Of a stretch of DNA of 64,000 nucleotides, positions 16,144 through 27,134 are shown piece by piece. The stretch's first letter is position 1; each line of letters opens with the position of its first letter. This DNA comes from Niastella vici. Its GTDB lineage: Bacteria > Bacteroidota > Bacteroidia > Chitinophagales > Chitinophagaceae. The stretch is from assembly GCF_002077945.1 (NCBI RefSeq), contig NZ_LVYD01000068.1:1-64000 (forward strand). The letters are read 5' to 3'. The position numbers and the translations under genes were made by a program. The notes beneath the pieces are model-generated. The model saw only the letters and a list, made by a program, of their open reading frames with translations, was not told the DNA's origin and did no database searches.

Positions 16144-17172
16144 TCAAACCTCATCCAACCAAATATATCGGCCGTCCACTTTTTTTAATACATATTCAGC
16201 CCAAAAATGTTGATTCTCCATTGTTCGGGATGAATTCAAAAACCGATAGTCATTCCAATCCGAAATGCTTATTAAATCCGTGATCACATCCTCTGCATAG
16301 TGATAACTCCATTCGCTAAACCGAGGTTGCGGAAAGGTCCAGCGGTAGAATTTGCCGGGCGTTGAATTGTAGAAAAACCAGACAAGACGATGGCCTTTTG
16401 CGATATGCTTAGCCATTGCGACCACCAAAAAATACATTTTGCTGTCCGGAAATACCAGGGTATAGTCTTCACCGTATAGGGATAAAAATTCCGAGAAGTC
16501 TTCAAAGAACTGTATTCGCATTCTTTTGAGAAAGGGATGTACAACACTGGCGTTCATGTATTGTGTGAATGCTCGATTCACCTTTATCTTTTGCTCGATC
16601 TTTAAATAACTTACTATCCATGGAAGTTCAGAAAACTCCTCCGTTTCGATATCTCGCATTGGTTCATCGGTGACTGGCATATTCAAAGAACGAACTTTTT
16701 CAAATCCCCCCATATTCCAACGGTCAGGATGGTCGTCATATCGGTTCAAAAACGCTTTTGCCGCCTCCTCGGGCATATTTTCGCCAAAAAACAGTAATTC
16801 ATTTAAAATAAACCATTCTTCCTCGTAATAAACACCGAAGAATTTTATTGCGTAAGCAGTGTAAAGTCCTTCCTGAATACACTCTTCCGTAGTCTTCATC
16901 TGGTAGGACCTTTCATCTACAAATTTCTGCAACTTTTCTAAGTCAACACCCGTAGAAGAACAACCTTCAGTAGTAAGCATGTATCTGTATGCCTCGAAGT
17001 CGATTGAATTCAATGAAACGTAGGTATATGCGAAAAATTTCGTTTGATCCGGGTTAATCTTTCCGCCATAGTAGCCTTGCAGTTGCTGCCGATCAACTCG
17101 TCGTTCAAGAATAAAAAAAATCTCGGGGCTGTAAGTTAGCATCGAATAAGTTTCAATTATGTGAGTGATCAA
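16144..17172 (-). CDS. Protein of unknown function
   Basis: 342 residues, soluble and unusually rich in aromatic residues (Trp, Tyr, Phe). No signal peptide or known motif. An internal ATG at residue 11 (MLTYSPEIFF) is a plausible alternative start. The sequence is even and complete-looking, unlike the decayed pieces around it. No family recognised. Confidence 0.65.
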   Translation of the reverse strand: MITHIIETYSMLTYSPEIFFILERRVDRQQLQGYYGGKINPDQTKFFAYTYVSLNSIDFEAYRYMLTTEGCSSTGVDLEKLQKFVDERSYQMKTTEECIQEGLYTAYAIKFFGVYYEEEWFILNELLFFGENMPEEAAKAFLNRYDDHPDRWNMGGFEKVRSLNMPVTDEPMRDIETEEFSELPWIVSYLKIEQKIKVNRAFTQYMNASVVHPFLKRMRIQFFEDFSEFLSLYGEDYTLVFPDSKMYFLVVAMAKHIAKGHRLVWFFYNSTPGKFYRWTFPQPRFSEWSYHYAEDVITDLISISDWNDYRFLNSSRTMENQHFWAEYVLKKVDGRYIWLDEV

Positions 17173-17291
17173 TACAACCTCTCGTGGTAAGTATTGATCC
17201 CTATAGATAAGATTAAGGTGCTTTCAACATTCTCCGGATCTTCATGCGCGTATTGCGCTCAAAAACTGAATATATTATTTATATCAAATCA

Positions 17292-18799
<1,508 letters not shown>

Positions 18800-18810
18800 T
18801 TACTAGCTTT

Positions 18811-19593
18811 TTATCGTGCAGAATTTTGTGGCAGCAATTGCTTTGCATGCTTCTTTGAATTAACCAAACCGAAAGCCATTTTAGGGAAGAGCCGGTTGAT
18901 AATATAGAGCAATTTCGTATCACCAACGCGAATGGTAAATCGCTCATTTTTAAGTCCTGCAATAAGAGATTTTACCAGGTTCTCAGGGGTTACTTTCTTA
19001 TCGTTCCTGGCGGCTGTCATGTCAGTTGCAACCACCGGAGGTAAAAGTTCAAACACTTTCACATTGCTGTTTAGAACCTCTAAATGTTTTCTGAGTGTTT
19101 CCGTATAAAAGCGTAGTGCCACTTTGGAAGCGGAATAGGTTGCTTCAATTACCGAAGGAACATAACTAAGAATTGAAGTTGTGTTGATAATTGCGCTTTC
19201 TTTTCTTGATTTCAACATTTCCATAAAAAGATTATTCAGGCGGATGACACCGAAATAATTGGTGCTCATTTCATACTCTGCTTCTTTTAAATGTCGGTCG
19301 TTTGCCACTCCCAAATTAGTTGACATGCTTAAAACACCAGCGTTATTATATAAAATGTCGATTCCACCGAGTTCCTTAATTTGGTTGAAAAGCCTCTGCG
19401 CATCATCGGTATTTGCAACATCACTTTTTATAGCAATCAGGGTTGGATGTAGTTTTTTCACTTTATCTAATCTTGACTGGTCCCGGCCTGTGATTATCAC
19501 TTTTGCACCATTAGCTAAAAATTGCTTTGCTGCTTCCAGACCAATACCTGCTGTACCGCCAGTGATCAATATAGTTTTTCCTTGTATTTCCAT
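18811..19593 (-). CDS. Short-chain dehydrogenase/reductase
   Basis: 260 residues. Classical SDR of the DltE/YdfG-like kind: TGGTAGIG coenzyme loop at residue ~11, NNAG (~87), catalytic Ser (TTSILS) and YSASK (~155). The C-terminal portion after ~200 is lengthened by a basic segment. It is transcribed divergently from the HxlR regulator; the 140-bp gap between them holds two palindromic operators. Together with the downstream MDR gene it looks like a redox- or electrophile-responsive unit. Confidence 0.9.
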   Translation of the reverse strand: MEIQGKTILITGGTAGIGLEAAKQFLANGAKVIITGRDQSRLDKVKKLHPTLIAIKSDVANTDDAQRLFNQIKELGGIDILYNNAGVLSMSTNLGVANDRHLKEAEYEMSTNYFGVIRLNNLFMEMLKSRKESAIINTTSILSYVPSVIEATYSASKVALRFYTETLRKHLEVLNSNVKVFELLPPVVATDMTAARNDKKVTPENLVKSLIAGLKNERFTIRVGDTKLLYIINRLFPKMAFGLVNSKKHAKQLLPQNSAR

Positions 19594-19665
19594 GTTTTTG
19601 GTTTATTTAATATTGTTGAAAGTTTCCAGGTTTGTTTGTTTCTTTTCTTGTTGTTCTATAACTTT

Positions 19666-19714
19666 ACTTGCAATATGCAAGTGCAAATATATAATTTACT
19701 TGCAAAATGCAAGT
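19666..19714. promoter_or_regulatory. Two perfect 17-bp palindromes, probable HxlR operators
   Basis: ACTTGCAATATGCAAGT (19666-19682) and ACTTGCAAAATGCAAGT (19698-19714) share arms ACTTGCA/TGCAAGT. Their centres are 32 bp apart, about three DNA turns, so dimers would bind the same face. They lie between the divergent SDR and HxlR genes, the usual place for autoregulation. Confidence 0.85.
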
Positions 19715-19734
19715 GTATTTAAGCAATTTTATTT

Positions 19735-20142
19735 ATGTTAAAATCTAAGAAAAGGTCAGATTGCCCTATCAGCAGTTCGCTTGATATCTGGGGCGATAAG
19801 TGGTCGCTGTTGATAATCAGAGATTTGATGGATGCAAAAGAGTGTACCTATGGCGACTTTTTAAAGTCGCCGGAAAAAATAGCTACCAATATTTTAGCTG
19901 CAAGGTTGCAAAATTTGGAAGAAAACAAGCTTATTGAAAAATTAGAACATCCGGATAGTAAAGCCAAAGTGTTGTATAAGTTAACCCGGAAAGGGGTTGA
20001 CTTAGTCCCCGTAATGATTGAAATAAGCTTATGGGCTGAAAAGTATTTTTCTATACCGGAAGACAGAAAAGCAATGTTGAAAGAAGTTAAAAAAGATAAG
20101 GCTGGATTTATTAAGGCAGCAATAAAAGAATTGGTGAGTTAA
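19735..20142 (+). CDS. HxlR/MarR-type winged-helix transcriptional regulator
   Basis: 135 residues with the HxlR signature: CPISSSLDIWGDKWSLLIIRDL at the start, FLKSPEKIATNILAARLQNL (recognition helix) and YKLTRKGVDLVPVM. HxlR proteins are dimeric repressors or activators often responding to electrophiles through a conserved Cys; here a Cys lies near residue 9, the family's usual position. It is divergent from the SDR-MDR pair and probably represses both promoters through the twin palindromes. Confidence 0.92.
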   Translation: MLKSKKRSDCPISSSLDIWGDKWSLLIIRDLMDAKECTYGDFLKSPEKIATNILAARLQNLEENKLIEKLEHPDSKAKVLYKLTRKGVDLVPVMIEISLWAEKYFSIPEDRKAMLKEVKKDKAGFIKAAIKELVS

Positions 20143-20146
20143 ATCG

Positions 20147-20290
20147 TAAATGGAGGAACCGTGTTCAGGAAAGCTGCTCGCACGGGGCTGTGGGGGAGCG
20201 GGGAGGCAACGAACCGCTCTACCCGAAACCTGCTAATACAGGATTTAAAGATTTTGGGACAGTTGGCAATGCTTACCTGCCGGCATGAAC
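20147..20290 (+). other. Possible 3' remnant of a group II intron
   Basis: Contains GGAACCGTGTTCAGGAAAGC, CTCGCACGGGGCTGTGGG and a stem GGGGGAGCGG/CCGCTCTACC around GGAGGCAACGAA. From memory this resembles sequence following reverse-transcriptase genes of Bacteroidota group II introns, but no RT gene or complete domain V is present. Low certainty. Confidence 0.3.
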
Positions 20291-20340
20291 GAAAATATGA
20301 CCACGCCTTTTGAATTAGCCGCAAATGATGCTATATTGTG

Positions 20341-20348
20341 TAATTTTG
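20341..20348 (+). promoter_or_regulatory. Candidate Bacteroidota -7 element
   Basis: TAATTTTG fits TAnnTTTG and lies 49 bp upstream of the large T9SS gene. The nearest TTTTG upstream is 28 bp away, longer than usual, so the promoter is tentative. Confidence 0.3.
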
Positions 20349-20396
20349 GCATCAAAGACCCTAAAAACCATCTAACCTGTAATACCCGTCGAGAAC

Positions 20397-23300
20397 ATGC
20401 GCGCTTGTTTCTTAACCCTTGTATTAGTCATACTTTGCCTGACCGGTTTTTCCCAGGATCAGCATTTGCCTCCGCCAATAACGGCGACCAAACTTCCTCC
20501 AATACCCAAAAAAGTTCCGCTTTACAAAAGCAAGCCTTCGAATGCCCGCACAATGACCTTCGCCTTTCCCATAAACGACTGCGCTACCTATACTTTTAAA
20601 ATGCTGTTAGGCAACGCAGCTTCTCAAAATCAGATCAGTGATATTCTTGGCAGCACGACAGGCTACAGCTTTCAGGCCGGCTATACCACCGTCAATGGTG
20701 GTCAGCAGGATGCATTATTGCAACAATTGGACATCAATGGCCAGGTTATGTGGTCCAAAACGCTGGGCACACCCACAAAAAACGAACGCATTCACCGCAT
20801 CGCCCGTATGCCCGACGGTAATATTGTACTGGTAGGCACCAACGAAGATCCTGGCGGCGCCGCTCAGCAACCATTCATTGCACTCAGCGATATAAATGGC
20901 AACCTGTTATGGATGAAATTGCTGCAAACGACTACTAACTACAGGGGCGTGGCCGTATATGTAGGGGAGGGGGAAGACATTGGAATGGTGGCAGAAGATG
21001 ATTCTACCATGCTATACGGCCGGTTCGATAAAACCGGAAGCCTGAGGTGGATGAACAAAGTGCAGGCGCTGCCGCAAAGCACTACCATTGGCATTACAGT
21101 GGGGCCGTACGATTATTTTGACTGGTACCTGGCTTATACGGGTGTACAGGCGGGCCGCAAAGTAGGAGGTATGCTCACCATCAACGCCGCTAATGGCGCT
21201 ATAAAAGGCTCCAGGCAATTCGGGGGTGCGGCAGACAATGCCGATTTCATCTTCCACGATATGCAATTGATCAATATGCGGCCGCGGATCATTGGGGTGT
21301 ATGCTGTAAACGGGGGGCCTTACCAGTTGTTCAAGATGTCGTCTTACAATGGTTTTGTAACGATGGGCTTATTCGAAACCTATCAAATGCCTGCCATTAC
21401 TTTCGACGCCACTACGACCAGCGTGCTCACAGACCGGGCAGATGTGATTGCGTTTATGAACACCAGCGGCAGCAATGACCTTTATATGCTTAAGTGCATT
21501 GGTGAAGAAGCCAGTTCTTATAATGCGCCCATTGAATTTACAAAGCAATTTGCCGGGTTTGCCGGCTATCAGCCTTCGGCTATAGATCGCACGGCAGATG
21601 GCGGTTTTTTGATTGCCTGTAATGCTGCCGGTGCAAAACCGCTCTTTTTAAAAACCGATTCGTCAGGATGGGTAGGCGGTTGCGAGGGCACTGCGTTTAC
21701 TGTTACCCGCACAGCAAGCTATGGTTCTTATACAACACAATCGGTATCGAATACGGCAACCGTGCTGGTGCCCCCTGTAACGTCACCGGGCTGGGTCTTC
21801 CAACCGGCGCTTATCGATACAGGGTTCACCTGCCGGCAGCTCAGTTGCCCGCCAAAACCAATAGAAGATACCTGTGTATATACTTTTTACCGCAGTTTCA
21901 GAAGTACTCATTTCTGTGACATGGCGTCAGACCTGTCAGTGAACGCTAACAACGAAGTAATGGTTACCGGCTCTATGCGCGATGATGGCTATACACCTGG
22001 TACAACGCATGCCATCCTCATCAACTACGATGCAAAGGGGAAACTCGTGAACCGTAAAAAGGTACAGCTTGGTGATAGAGCGGGTTTGGGAAGGCAATTT
22101 CAAATGCATGATGGCAACCTGCTGGTAATGGGCAGCTCCAGTTATAATGGAAAAGGCTATTTCACGGTCAGCAAATTCACCCCTAACCTTAATATACTCT
22201 GGAATAAGGCGTTGCCAGTGCAGGACGTTTATAACGACTATTTTGACCTGTTAGAAGATGCCAATGGCGACATCTATCTGCTCTTCCAAAACGACCCCTT
22301 TACCTTTGGCAATGAGCAGCTTTCCCTCATCAAATTAGATGCTGCCGGGAACCTGTTGTGGAGAAAAAACTATACATCTGGTAACAGTTTTATGACAGGT
22401 ACATATGGCCATATGTGTCAGGATGAACAGTACCTGTATTTCGCAATGAATATGCCTAATTCAGCCAGCACCATGTTGTTTAAAATGGAAAAGGCCGGGG
22501 GGAACCTGGTATGGGCCAAAAGTATTACCGGGACCGGACGAGGTATTGGAATGGAGAGAGATCTGCAATTACTGCAGGGTAAATTGGTGTTGTCGGGTTA
22601 TGTTGATATCAACAACGCCAGGACCGTAACGGCTATTCTGTTTCTCGATAAGAACGGTAACCAGGTGTACACAACGGCTTTCTCTTATAAGAATCAGTCG
22701 CTTTCCTCAACTACCCTGGTTACCAAAAACGATGAGTTGGTACTGAGCGGGTTTATGTTTGATAATACGTTAAGTCCATATGGAGGCTTTAATGTTTTTC
22801 TCAGGCTCGATGCAAATGGAAAGGTGTTGTACAGCAAGCGCATATTCTCTACAGATGCGGCCTTCCCCAGCCATGTAGCCGAAGCAACAGATGGCGGTCT
22901 TTACGAGGTGGGTAATTTTTATTATAACAATCCTTATACTACCGACCTGTACCTTAAAAAATACGCTTTTGACGGCACCATGGGCAATTGTATGACGGAG
23001 AGCTATGGCTATCTGCAGGAAACCCCCACTTTCACCATTACCCCGGTCAATTTTATTACCACTACTTCGCCACTTACCCTGATAACGCTTCCTTATTCGG
23101 AAGATGACTATTCGTTGCAGCAAAGCAGACTGGTATGCAGCTCGCCGATCACTTGTTTAAATCCTCAGCTAACGGGCCCTGCCAGCATTTGCAGTGCGGC
23201 TCCTGTATATGAATACCGGGTGAAAAAAAGTGCAGGCTGTACTGCTCCTGTAAGTTGGGAGTTTGATACCAGAATGGTGAAAGCCATCTCTACAAGCGAT

Positions 23301-24974
23301 TCATTATTGAAAGTGCAATTCATAGGAAACGGCGTTTCAAAGATCTATTCGGGTATTTTTTCGGGTTGCCGCCTGTTGAAAGACAGTGTAGAGGTGCAGG
23401 CTTCCGTGGTGACGAACAACCTTGAGCTGGGCAACGATACCGTGCTGTGTACCGGCACTTCGGTAGTATTGAAAGCCAACCCGGGCTTTGTTGATTATAC
23501 GTGGCAGGACGGTTCTACGGCTACGAATTATACCGTGACTGCACCCGGGAAATATTATGTAACTGTGTCAGACGCCTGTGGCGCGAAGTTGAGTGATACA
23601 CTCGTTGTGTCAGCTGCCCCACCCATTGTGTTCGATATTGGTAACGATACCAGTTTATGTGTGCATGACAAGCTGAATGTAACGGCGCCAACCGGTTTCC
23701 TGCATTATACCTGGACGCCCAATTACAACATCGATAAAACCAATAGTAATGCAGTAACGCTTTCTCCGGAAGTTGATACCATGTACCGGATTGCAGTTGA
23801 GAAAACGCCGGGTTGTTTTGGCTATGATTCTATCCATATCACAGTCAAACATCCTTTGCCTTTGCATATCGGCAACGACACCAGTTTTTGCGAAGGCGCT
23901 TCCGCAACCTTCAGCCCGGGGGCCGGCTTTCAGCTGCCGCAATGGAGCACGGGTAGCAAGGATCCCTCTATTACTGTTAACCGAACCGGTACTTATTCCG
24001 TAATAGCCACCGGCAGCAATAGTTGTATATCGTATGACACCGTAACCGTGCAGGTGTATACCGTTCCCATGCATATTGCCAACGACACCAGCTTTTGTGC
24101 AGGCGGTGCTGCCACGTTCAGCGTGGGTACGGGCTTTCAGCAGCAGCAATGGAGCACTGGCAGCAAAGCTGGATCCATAACCGTAAGTAGCAGTGGCGTT
24201 TATTCGGTGATAGCTACAGCCATCAACAGTTGCATATCCTACGATACCGTGCAGGTTACGGTGTATACCAATCCCACCGTTACTTTACCAAAGGATGCAG
24301 AATTGTGCGCAGGAGCAACTGCCGTATTGGATGCCGGAAACGGATTTGCGAATTACTTGTGGCAGGATGGAAGTACGGCTTCCAAACAGACAGTGCAAAA
24401 TACCGGCGTGTACTGGGTACAGGTAACAGATCGCAATAATTGTAAAGACAGCGATACCACTGCTATAACCCGCATCAATCCATTACCCGCTGCGTTTTTG
24501 CCTGGCGATACTGCATTGTGCAGTTATGCAAAATTAGAAATTCATCCTTTAAATAAATTCTCCAGTTATTTGTGGAGCAACAATGCTGTTTCTTCTTCTA
24601 TCACTGTTCAGCAACCAGGTATTTACTGGCTGGCGGTACAGGATGCGAACGGTTGTTCCGGCCGCGACAGCATCGTTGTACTGCCAAAGCAATGCTTGCA
24701 GGGATTTTTTGCCCCCAACGCCTTCTCGCCCAATAAAGATGGGAAGAATGAAACCTTCAAACCCACCTTAATTGGCAATGTGGTGAAATTCCAGCTTCTC
24801 ATCTTTAACAGGTGGGGACAGATAGTTTTCCAAAGTTCTGATTGGAATACCGGTTGGGATGGGAATTTGGCGGGTAAACCCCAAAGCGCGGGCGCTTTCG
24901 TATGGACGTGTTCCTTCCAATTTGAAGGTGCTCCAATGCAAAAAGAAAATGGAACGGTGATATTGGTGCGATGA
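20397..24974 (+). CDS. Large secreted multidomain protein with T9SS type B sorting domain
   Basis: 1525 residues. Signal peptide MRACFLTLVLVILCLTGFSQ. Residues ~40-900 hold repeated WD/beta-propeller-like segments (LLQQLDINGQVMWSKTLG, LINYDAKGKLV, LIKLDAAGNLLWRKNY) typical of secreted Bacteroidota beta-propeller proteins. Residues ~1020-1430 contain at least five Ig-like repeats of ~75 residues with LGNDT...C...GF..Y.W..GS landmarks. The last ~90 residues are the type B CHU_C sorting domain (FAPNAFSPNKDGKNETF, FNRWGQIVFQS, WDGNLAGKPQSAGAFVW), which directs export by the type IX system. Likely cell-surface or extracellular; ligand unknown. The next gene follows after 19 bp. Confidence 0.9.
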   Translation: MRACFLTLVLVILCLTGFSQDQHLPPPITATKLPPIPKKVPLYKSKPSNARTMTFAFPINDCATYTFKMLLGNAASQNQISDILGSTTGYSFQAGYTTVNGGQQDALLQQLDINGQVMWSKTLGTPTKNERIHRIARMPDGNIVLVGTNEDPGGAAQQPFIALSDINGNLLWMKLLQTTTNYRGVAVYVGEGEDIGMVAEDDSTMLYGRFDKTGSLRWMNKVQALPQSTTIGITVGPYDYFDWYLAYTGVQAGRKVGGMLTINAANGAIKGSRQFGGAADNADFIFHDMQLINMRPRIIGVYAVNGGPYQLFKMSSYNGFVTMGLFETYQMPAITFDATTTSVLTDRADVIAFMNTSGSNDLYMLKCIGEEASSYNAPIEFTKQFAGFAGYQPSAIDRTADGGFLIACNAAGAKPLFLKTDSSGWVGGCEGTAFTVTRTASYGSYTTQSVSNTATVLVPPVTSPGWVFQPALIDTGFTCRQLSCPPKPIEDTCVYTFYRSFRSTHFCDMASDLSVNANNEVMVTGSMRDDGYTPGTTHAILINYDAKGKLVNRKKVQLGDRAGLGRQFQMHDGNLLVMGSSSYNGKGYFTVSKFTPNLNILWNKALPVQDVYNDYFDLLEDANGDIYLLFQNDPFTFGNEQLSLIKLDAAGNLLWRKNYTSGNSFMTGTYGHMCQDEQYLYFAMNMPNSASTMLFKMEKAGGNLVWAKSITGTGRGIGMERDLQLLQGKLVLSGYVDINNARTVTAILFLDKNGNQVYTTAFSYKNQSLSSTTLVTKNDELVLSGFMFDNTLSPYGGFNVFLRLDANGKVLYSKRIFSTDAAFPSHVAEATDGGLYEVGNFYYNNPYTTDLYLKKYAFDGTMGNCMTESYGYLQETPTFTITPVNFITTTSPLTLITLPYSEDDYSLQQSRLVCSSPITCLNPQLTGPASICSAAPVYEYRVKKSAGCTAPVSWEFDTRMVKAISTSDSLLKVQFIGNGVSKIYSGIFSGCRLLKDSVEVQASVVTNNLELGNDTVLCTGTSVVLKANPGFVDYTWQDGSTATNYTVTAPGKYYVTVSDACGAKLSDTLVVSAAPPIVFDIGNDTSLCVHDKLNVTAPTGFLHYTWTPNYNIDKTNSNAVTLSPEVDTMYRIAVEKTPGCFGYDSIHITVKHPLPLHIGNDTSFCEGASATFSPGAGFQLPQWSTGSKDPSITVNRTGTYSVIATGSNSCISYDTVTVQVYTVPMHIANDTSFCAGGAATFSVGTGFQQQQWSTGSKAGSITVSSSGVYSVIATAINSCISYDTVQVTVYTNPTVTLPKDAELCAGATAVLDAGNGFANYLWQDGSTASKQTVQNTGVYWVQVTDRNNCKDSDTTAITRINPLPAAFLPGDTALCSYAKLEIHPLNKFSSYLWSNNAVSSSITVQQPGIYWLAVQDANGCSGRDSIVVLPKQCLQGFFAPNAFSPNKDGKNETFKPTLIGNVVKFQLLIFNRWGQIVFQSSDWNTGWDGNLAGKPQSAGAFVWTCSFQFEGAPMQKENGTVILVR

Positions 24975-24993
24975 ATATTTATAAAAATAGACA

Positions 24994-25383
24994 ATGAAAA
25001 GTTTTCAATTAATACTACTTTGTTTGGTATGTGTTGCCAAAAGTTATGGCCAGGGAGGCCGGATAGTTGTAGAAATTACAAAAGAAAAACATAAGAGCTA
25101 TACTATTAAAGTGATTCAGTGGGTTAATCCCCGTGCAGATTCTTCCTGGCTGCCATCTATTGAGAAAGACCTTAACCGGTCAATTCCGGCTAATAAACAC
25201 ATCAAAAAAGGAAAATATGTAGTTTCAGCCCGTTTTATTGCAGACAAAGATGGTAATATATGTGAAGTAGAATGTGAAAATGATCCCGGGTTTGGAATAG
25301 GTGCAGATGTTGTGCGTGCACTTAAAAAATCTGGGAAATGGGTTTCCGGTAAGGGATATATAGTGCAGCCTTACAAGCATTGA
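24994..25383 (+). CDS. Small secreted protein with a TonB-C-like domain
   Basis: 129 residues with signal peptide MKSFQLILLCLVCVAKSYGQ. Residues ~65-125 (GKYVVSARFIADKDGNICEV, VVRALKKSGKWVSGKGYIVQPY) resemble the C-terminal domain of energy transducer TonB, a fold that also occurs in stand-alone secreted proteins. No membrane anchor or proline-rich linker is present, so it is not a working TonB. It is 19 bp downstream of the T9SS protein, perhaps in the same transcript. Confidence 0.75.
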   Translation: MKSFQLILLCLVCVAKSYGQGGRIVVEITKEKHKSYTIKVIQWVNPRADSSWLPSIEKDLNRSIPANKHIKKGKYVVSARFIADKDGNICEVECENDPGFGIGADVVRALKKSGKWVSGKGYIVQPYKH

Positions 25384-25960
25384 TGAGGGGCGCGGGTATG
25401 CTGAGTACGCGCTGGCAAAATGGTACTATCTTCTTCCTGTCCTTCCATTAAGCAGTTGTTCGGGGCCTGACGAATAAAACCCGGTTTTGATTCTTACTAT
25501 TTATCTTTATCAAAAAGCCAGGCAGCAGTTCCGGACGGACGAATATAAAATTCCCCACCATCGGCAATACCTGCTCGTTAGCCGTAACTTTAAAAGTAAA
25601 ATAGCAATGAAATTTGAATTTTTAAGTAACGACTATTTTATTAACCTCATTGAAATTCATCAACTTAAAAACATAATAAATACAATATGATTTATACCAG
25701 GTTCCATTGAAATAGTGAAAACACGGCGATGCGCATATCTGTTGTATTTATATATGTTATTTTCCCGTCTCCGGTCTCGGAAAGATACCCAAAAACAAGT
25801 AACTTCAAACTATACACTCCTTCGATTTTAGCAGATTGACAATATTTGGCAAAATAAGGGAACTGAAAAGACAATAGATGAAATGACGGTATGCGTTCAA
25901 CCTGGCCCTGGAGGGTAAGTCGGAATAACTTTAGCCACCTTTCTAAAAAGAAATATTTGC
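25384..25960. other. 577-bp region without a convincing gene
   Basis: Only short, low-quality frames are present, with a drop to AT-rich composition at ~25560. I see no tRNA, terminator or repeat that stands out. The right end should carry the promoter of the M23 peptidase gene. Confidence 0.5.
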
Positions 25961-26776
25961 ATGAAAGTATTTTTCTGTAGTCTTTTCCTGTGTGTTAACC
26001 TGGTTTTCAGCGGCATGGCTCAAACGACAAAAGTATTTTACGAACAAAAGGAGCAGGAGTTTGTGATCTATGCCGACAATAATGAGTTGTGCCCTGTATC
26101 TCTTACTATAAACCTGGATTTGTCAAATCTGGCTTTTTCAGATAAGGATAAAAAAGTTTTTGTAATCCCACCCAAAACTGAACGATACAGAATTGGCGAA
26201 CTGACACCAGTGAAAAAAAACGATGGAACAAAATTCAGTTACAATTACAAAACTGCGCTGGGCGATATAACGGTAAAAAAATACGATACGTCATTTGTAT
26301 ATGATCTGCCATTTCAAAAAGGTAAATTATTCAGGGTTCATCAGGGATACAACGGTATATTTTCCCATCAAAACGAAAAAGCCATTGACTTTACAATGCC
26401 GGAAGGCACTGAAATATTAGCGGCCAGGGAAGGCAGGGTTGTTAAAATTGTACAAAACAACACCGAATCGTGTCCAAGGGAAGAATGCAAAAAATACAAT
26501 AACTATATTATAATCATGCATGCTGATGGCACTTATGGATACTATGCCCACATAAAATACAATGGATCGAAACTGAAGCCGGGAGACTACATACAGAAAG
26601 GGAGTGTTATTGGGTACAGTGGAAATGTTGGCTGGTCAAGCGGACCGCATTTACATTTTGCCTGTTTTCTGCCAGCCTTTGACAAATGGCAAACACTGGA
26701 AACCAAATTCAGGATTGACAACGGAGAAAATGTTGTACTCCTAATGGAAGACAAAGAGTACAAGAGGGATTATTAA
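25961..26776 (+). CDS. M23-family metallopeptidase (LytM/peptidase-M23 domain), secreted
   Basis: 271 residues with signal peptide MKVFFCSLFLCVNLVFSGMAQ. The N-terminal ~110 residues form a beta-rich domain. The peptidase domain spans ~115-245: VHQGYNGIFSHQNEKAIDF (HxxxD-type zinc ligands around residue 135-142), GTEILAAREGRVV, MHADGTYGYYAHI and GPHLHFACF (second HxH, ~229). All zinc ligands appear intact. The family cleaves peptidoglycan cross-links or glycine-rich peptides; some members are only regulators. It stands alone between non-coding stretches. Confidence 0.88.
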   Translation: MKVFFCSLFLCVNLVFSGMAQTTKVFYEQKEQEFVIYADNNELCPVSLTINLDLSNLAFSDKDKKVFVIPPKTERYRIGELTPVKKNDGTKFSYNYKTALGDITVKKYDTSFVYDLPFQKGKLFRVHQGYNGIFSHQNEKAIDFTMPEGTEILAAREGRVVKIVQNNTESCPREECKKYNNYIIIMHADGTYGYYAHIKYNGSKLKPGDYIQKGSVIGYSGNVGWSSGPHLHFACFLPAFDKWQTLETKFRIDNGENVVLLMEDKEYKRDY

Positions 26777-26784
26777 TGCCCGTG

Positions 26785-26988
26785 TCAATTTGAATAACTA
26801 TCTGTTACAATAAATTGCTGACCATTGGAGCCTTTAGTGATAGCTATTGTACATTGGCCATTTCGATCTACCCAGCATATTCGACATTCATAGCATTGCC
26901 ATTTTGTGAGAAGCGATCCTTCACCGTCAATGCACAGGTTAATTTGATATTTTTTGATACAAATAAAAACAAAAAAACACATAATCAT
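26785..26988 (-). CDS. Possible small Cys-containing protein
   Basis: 67 codons on the minus strand: a hydrophobic start (MIMCFFVFICIKKYQ), then CIDGEGSLLTKWQCYECRIC and QCTIAITKGSNGQQFIVTDS. It ends 8 bp from the convergent M23 gene. The body looks protein-like (four Cys, strand pattern), but no family is recognised and the length leaves room for chance. Confidence 0.35.
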   Translation of the reverse strand: MIMCFFVFICIKKYQINLCIDGEGSLLTKWQCYECRICWVDRNGQCTIAITKGSNGQQFIVTDSYSN

Positions 26989-27134
26989 TTAAATTACGTG
27001 GGCGTCTGTATTCTGTGAATCCTATGGTACAAAACTCGAACCTTTTTATATTAGATTTACGTAAATTAACTGAAATAGCATACAGATGGAAATACTTGGC
27101 AATTTATATATTCTGTAACTTAAAGAAACTAATT

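Noticed and set aside
25487-25690. 67-codon frame in the spacer before the M23 peptidase
   Set aside because: Crosses an abrupt composition change, has no start context or recognisable protein pattern.
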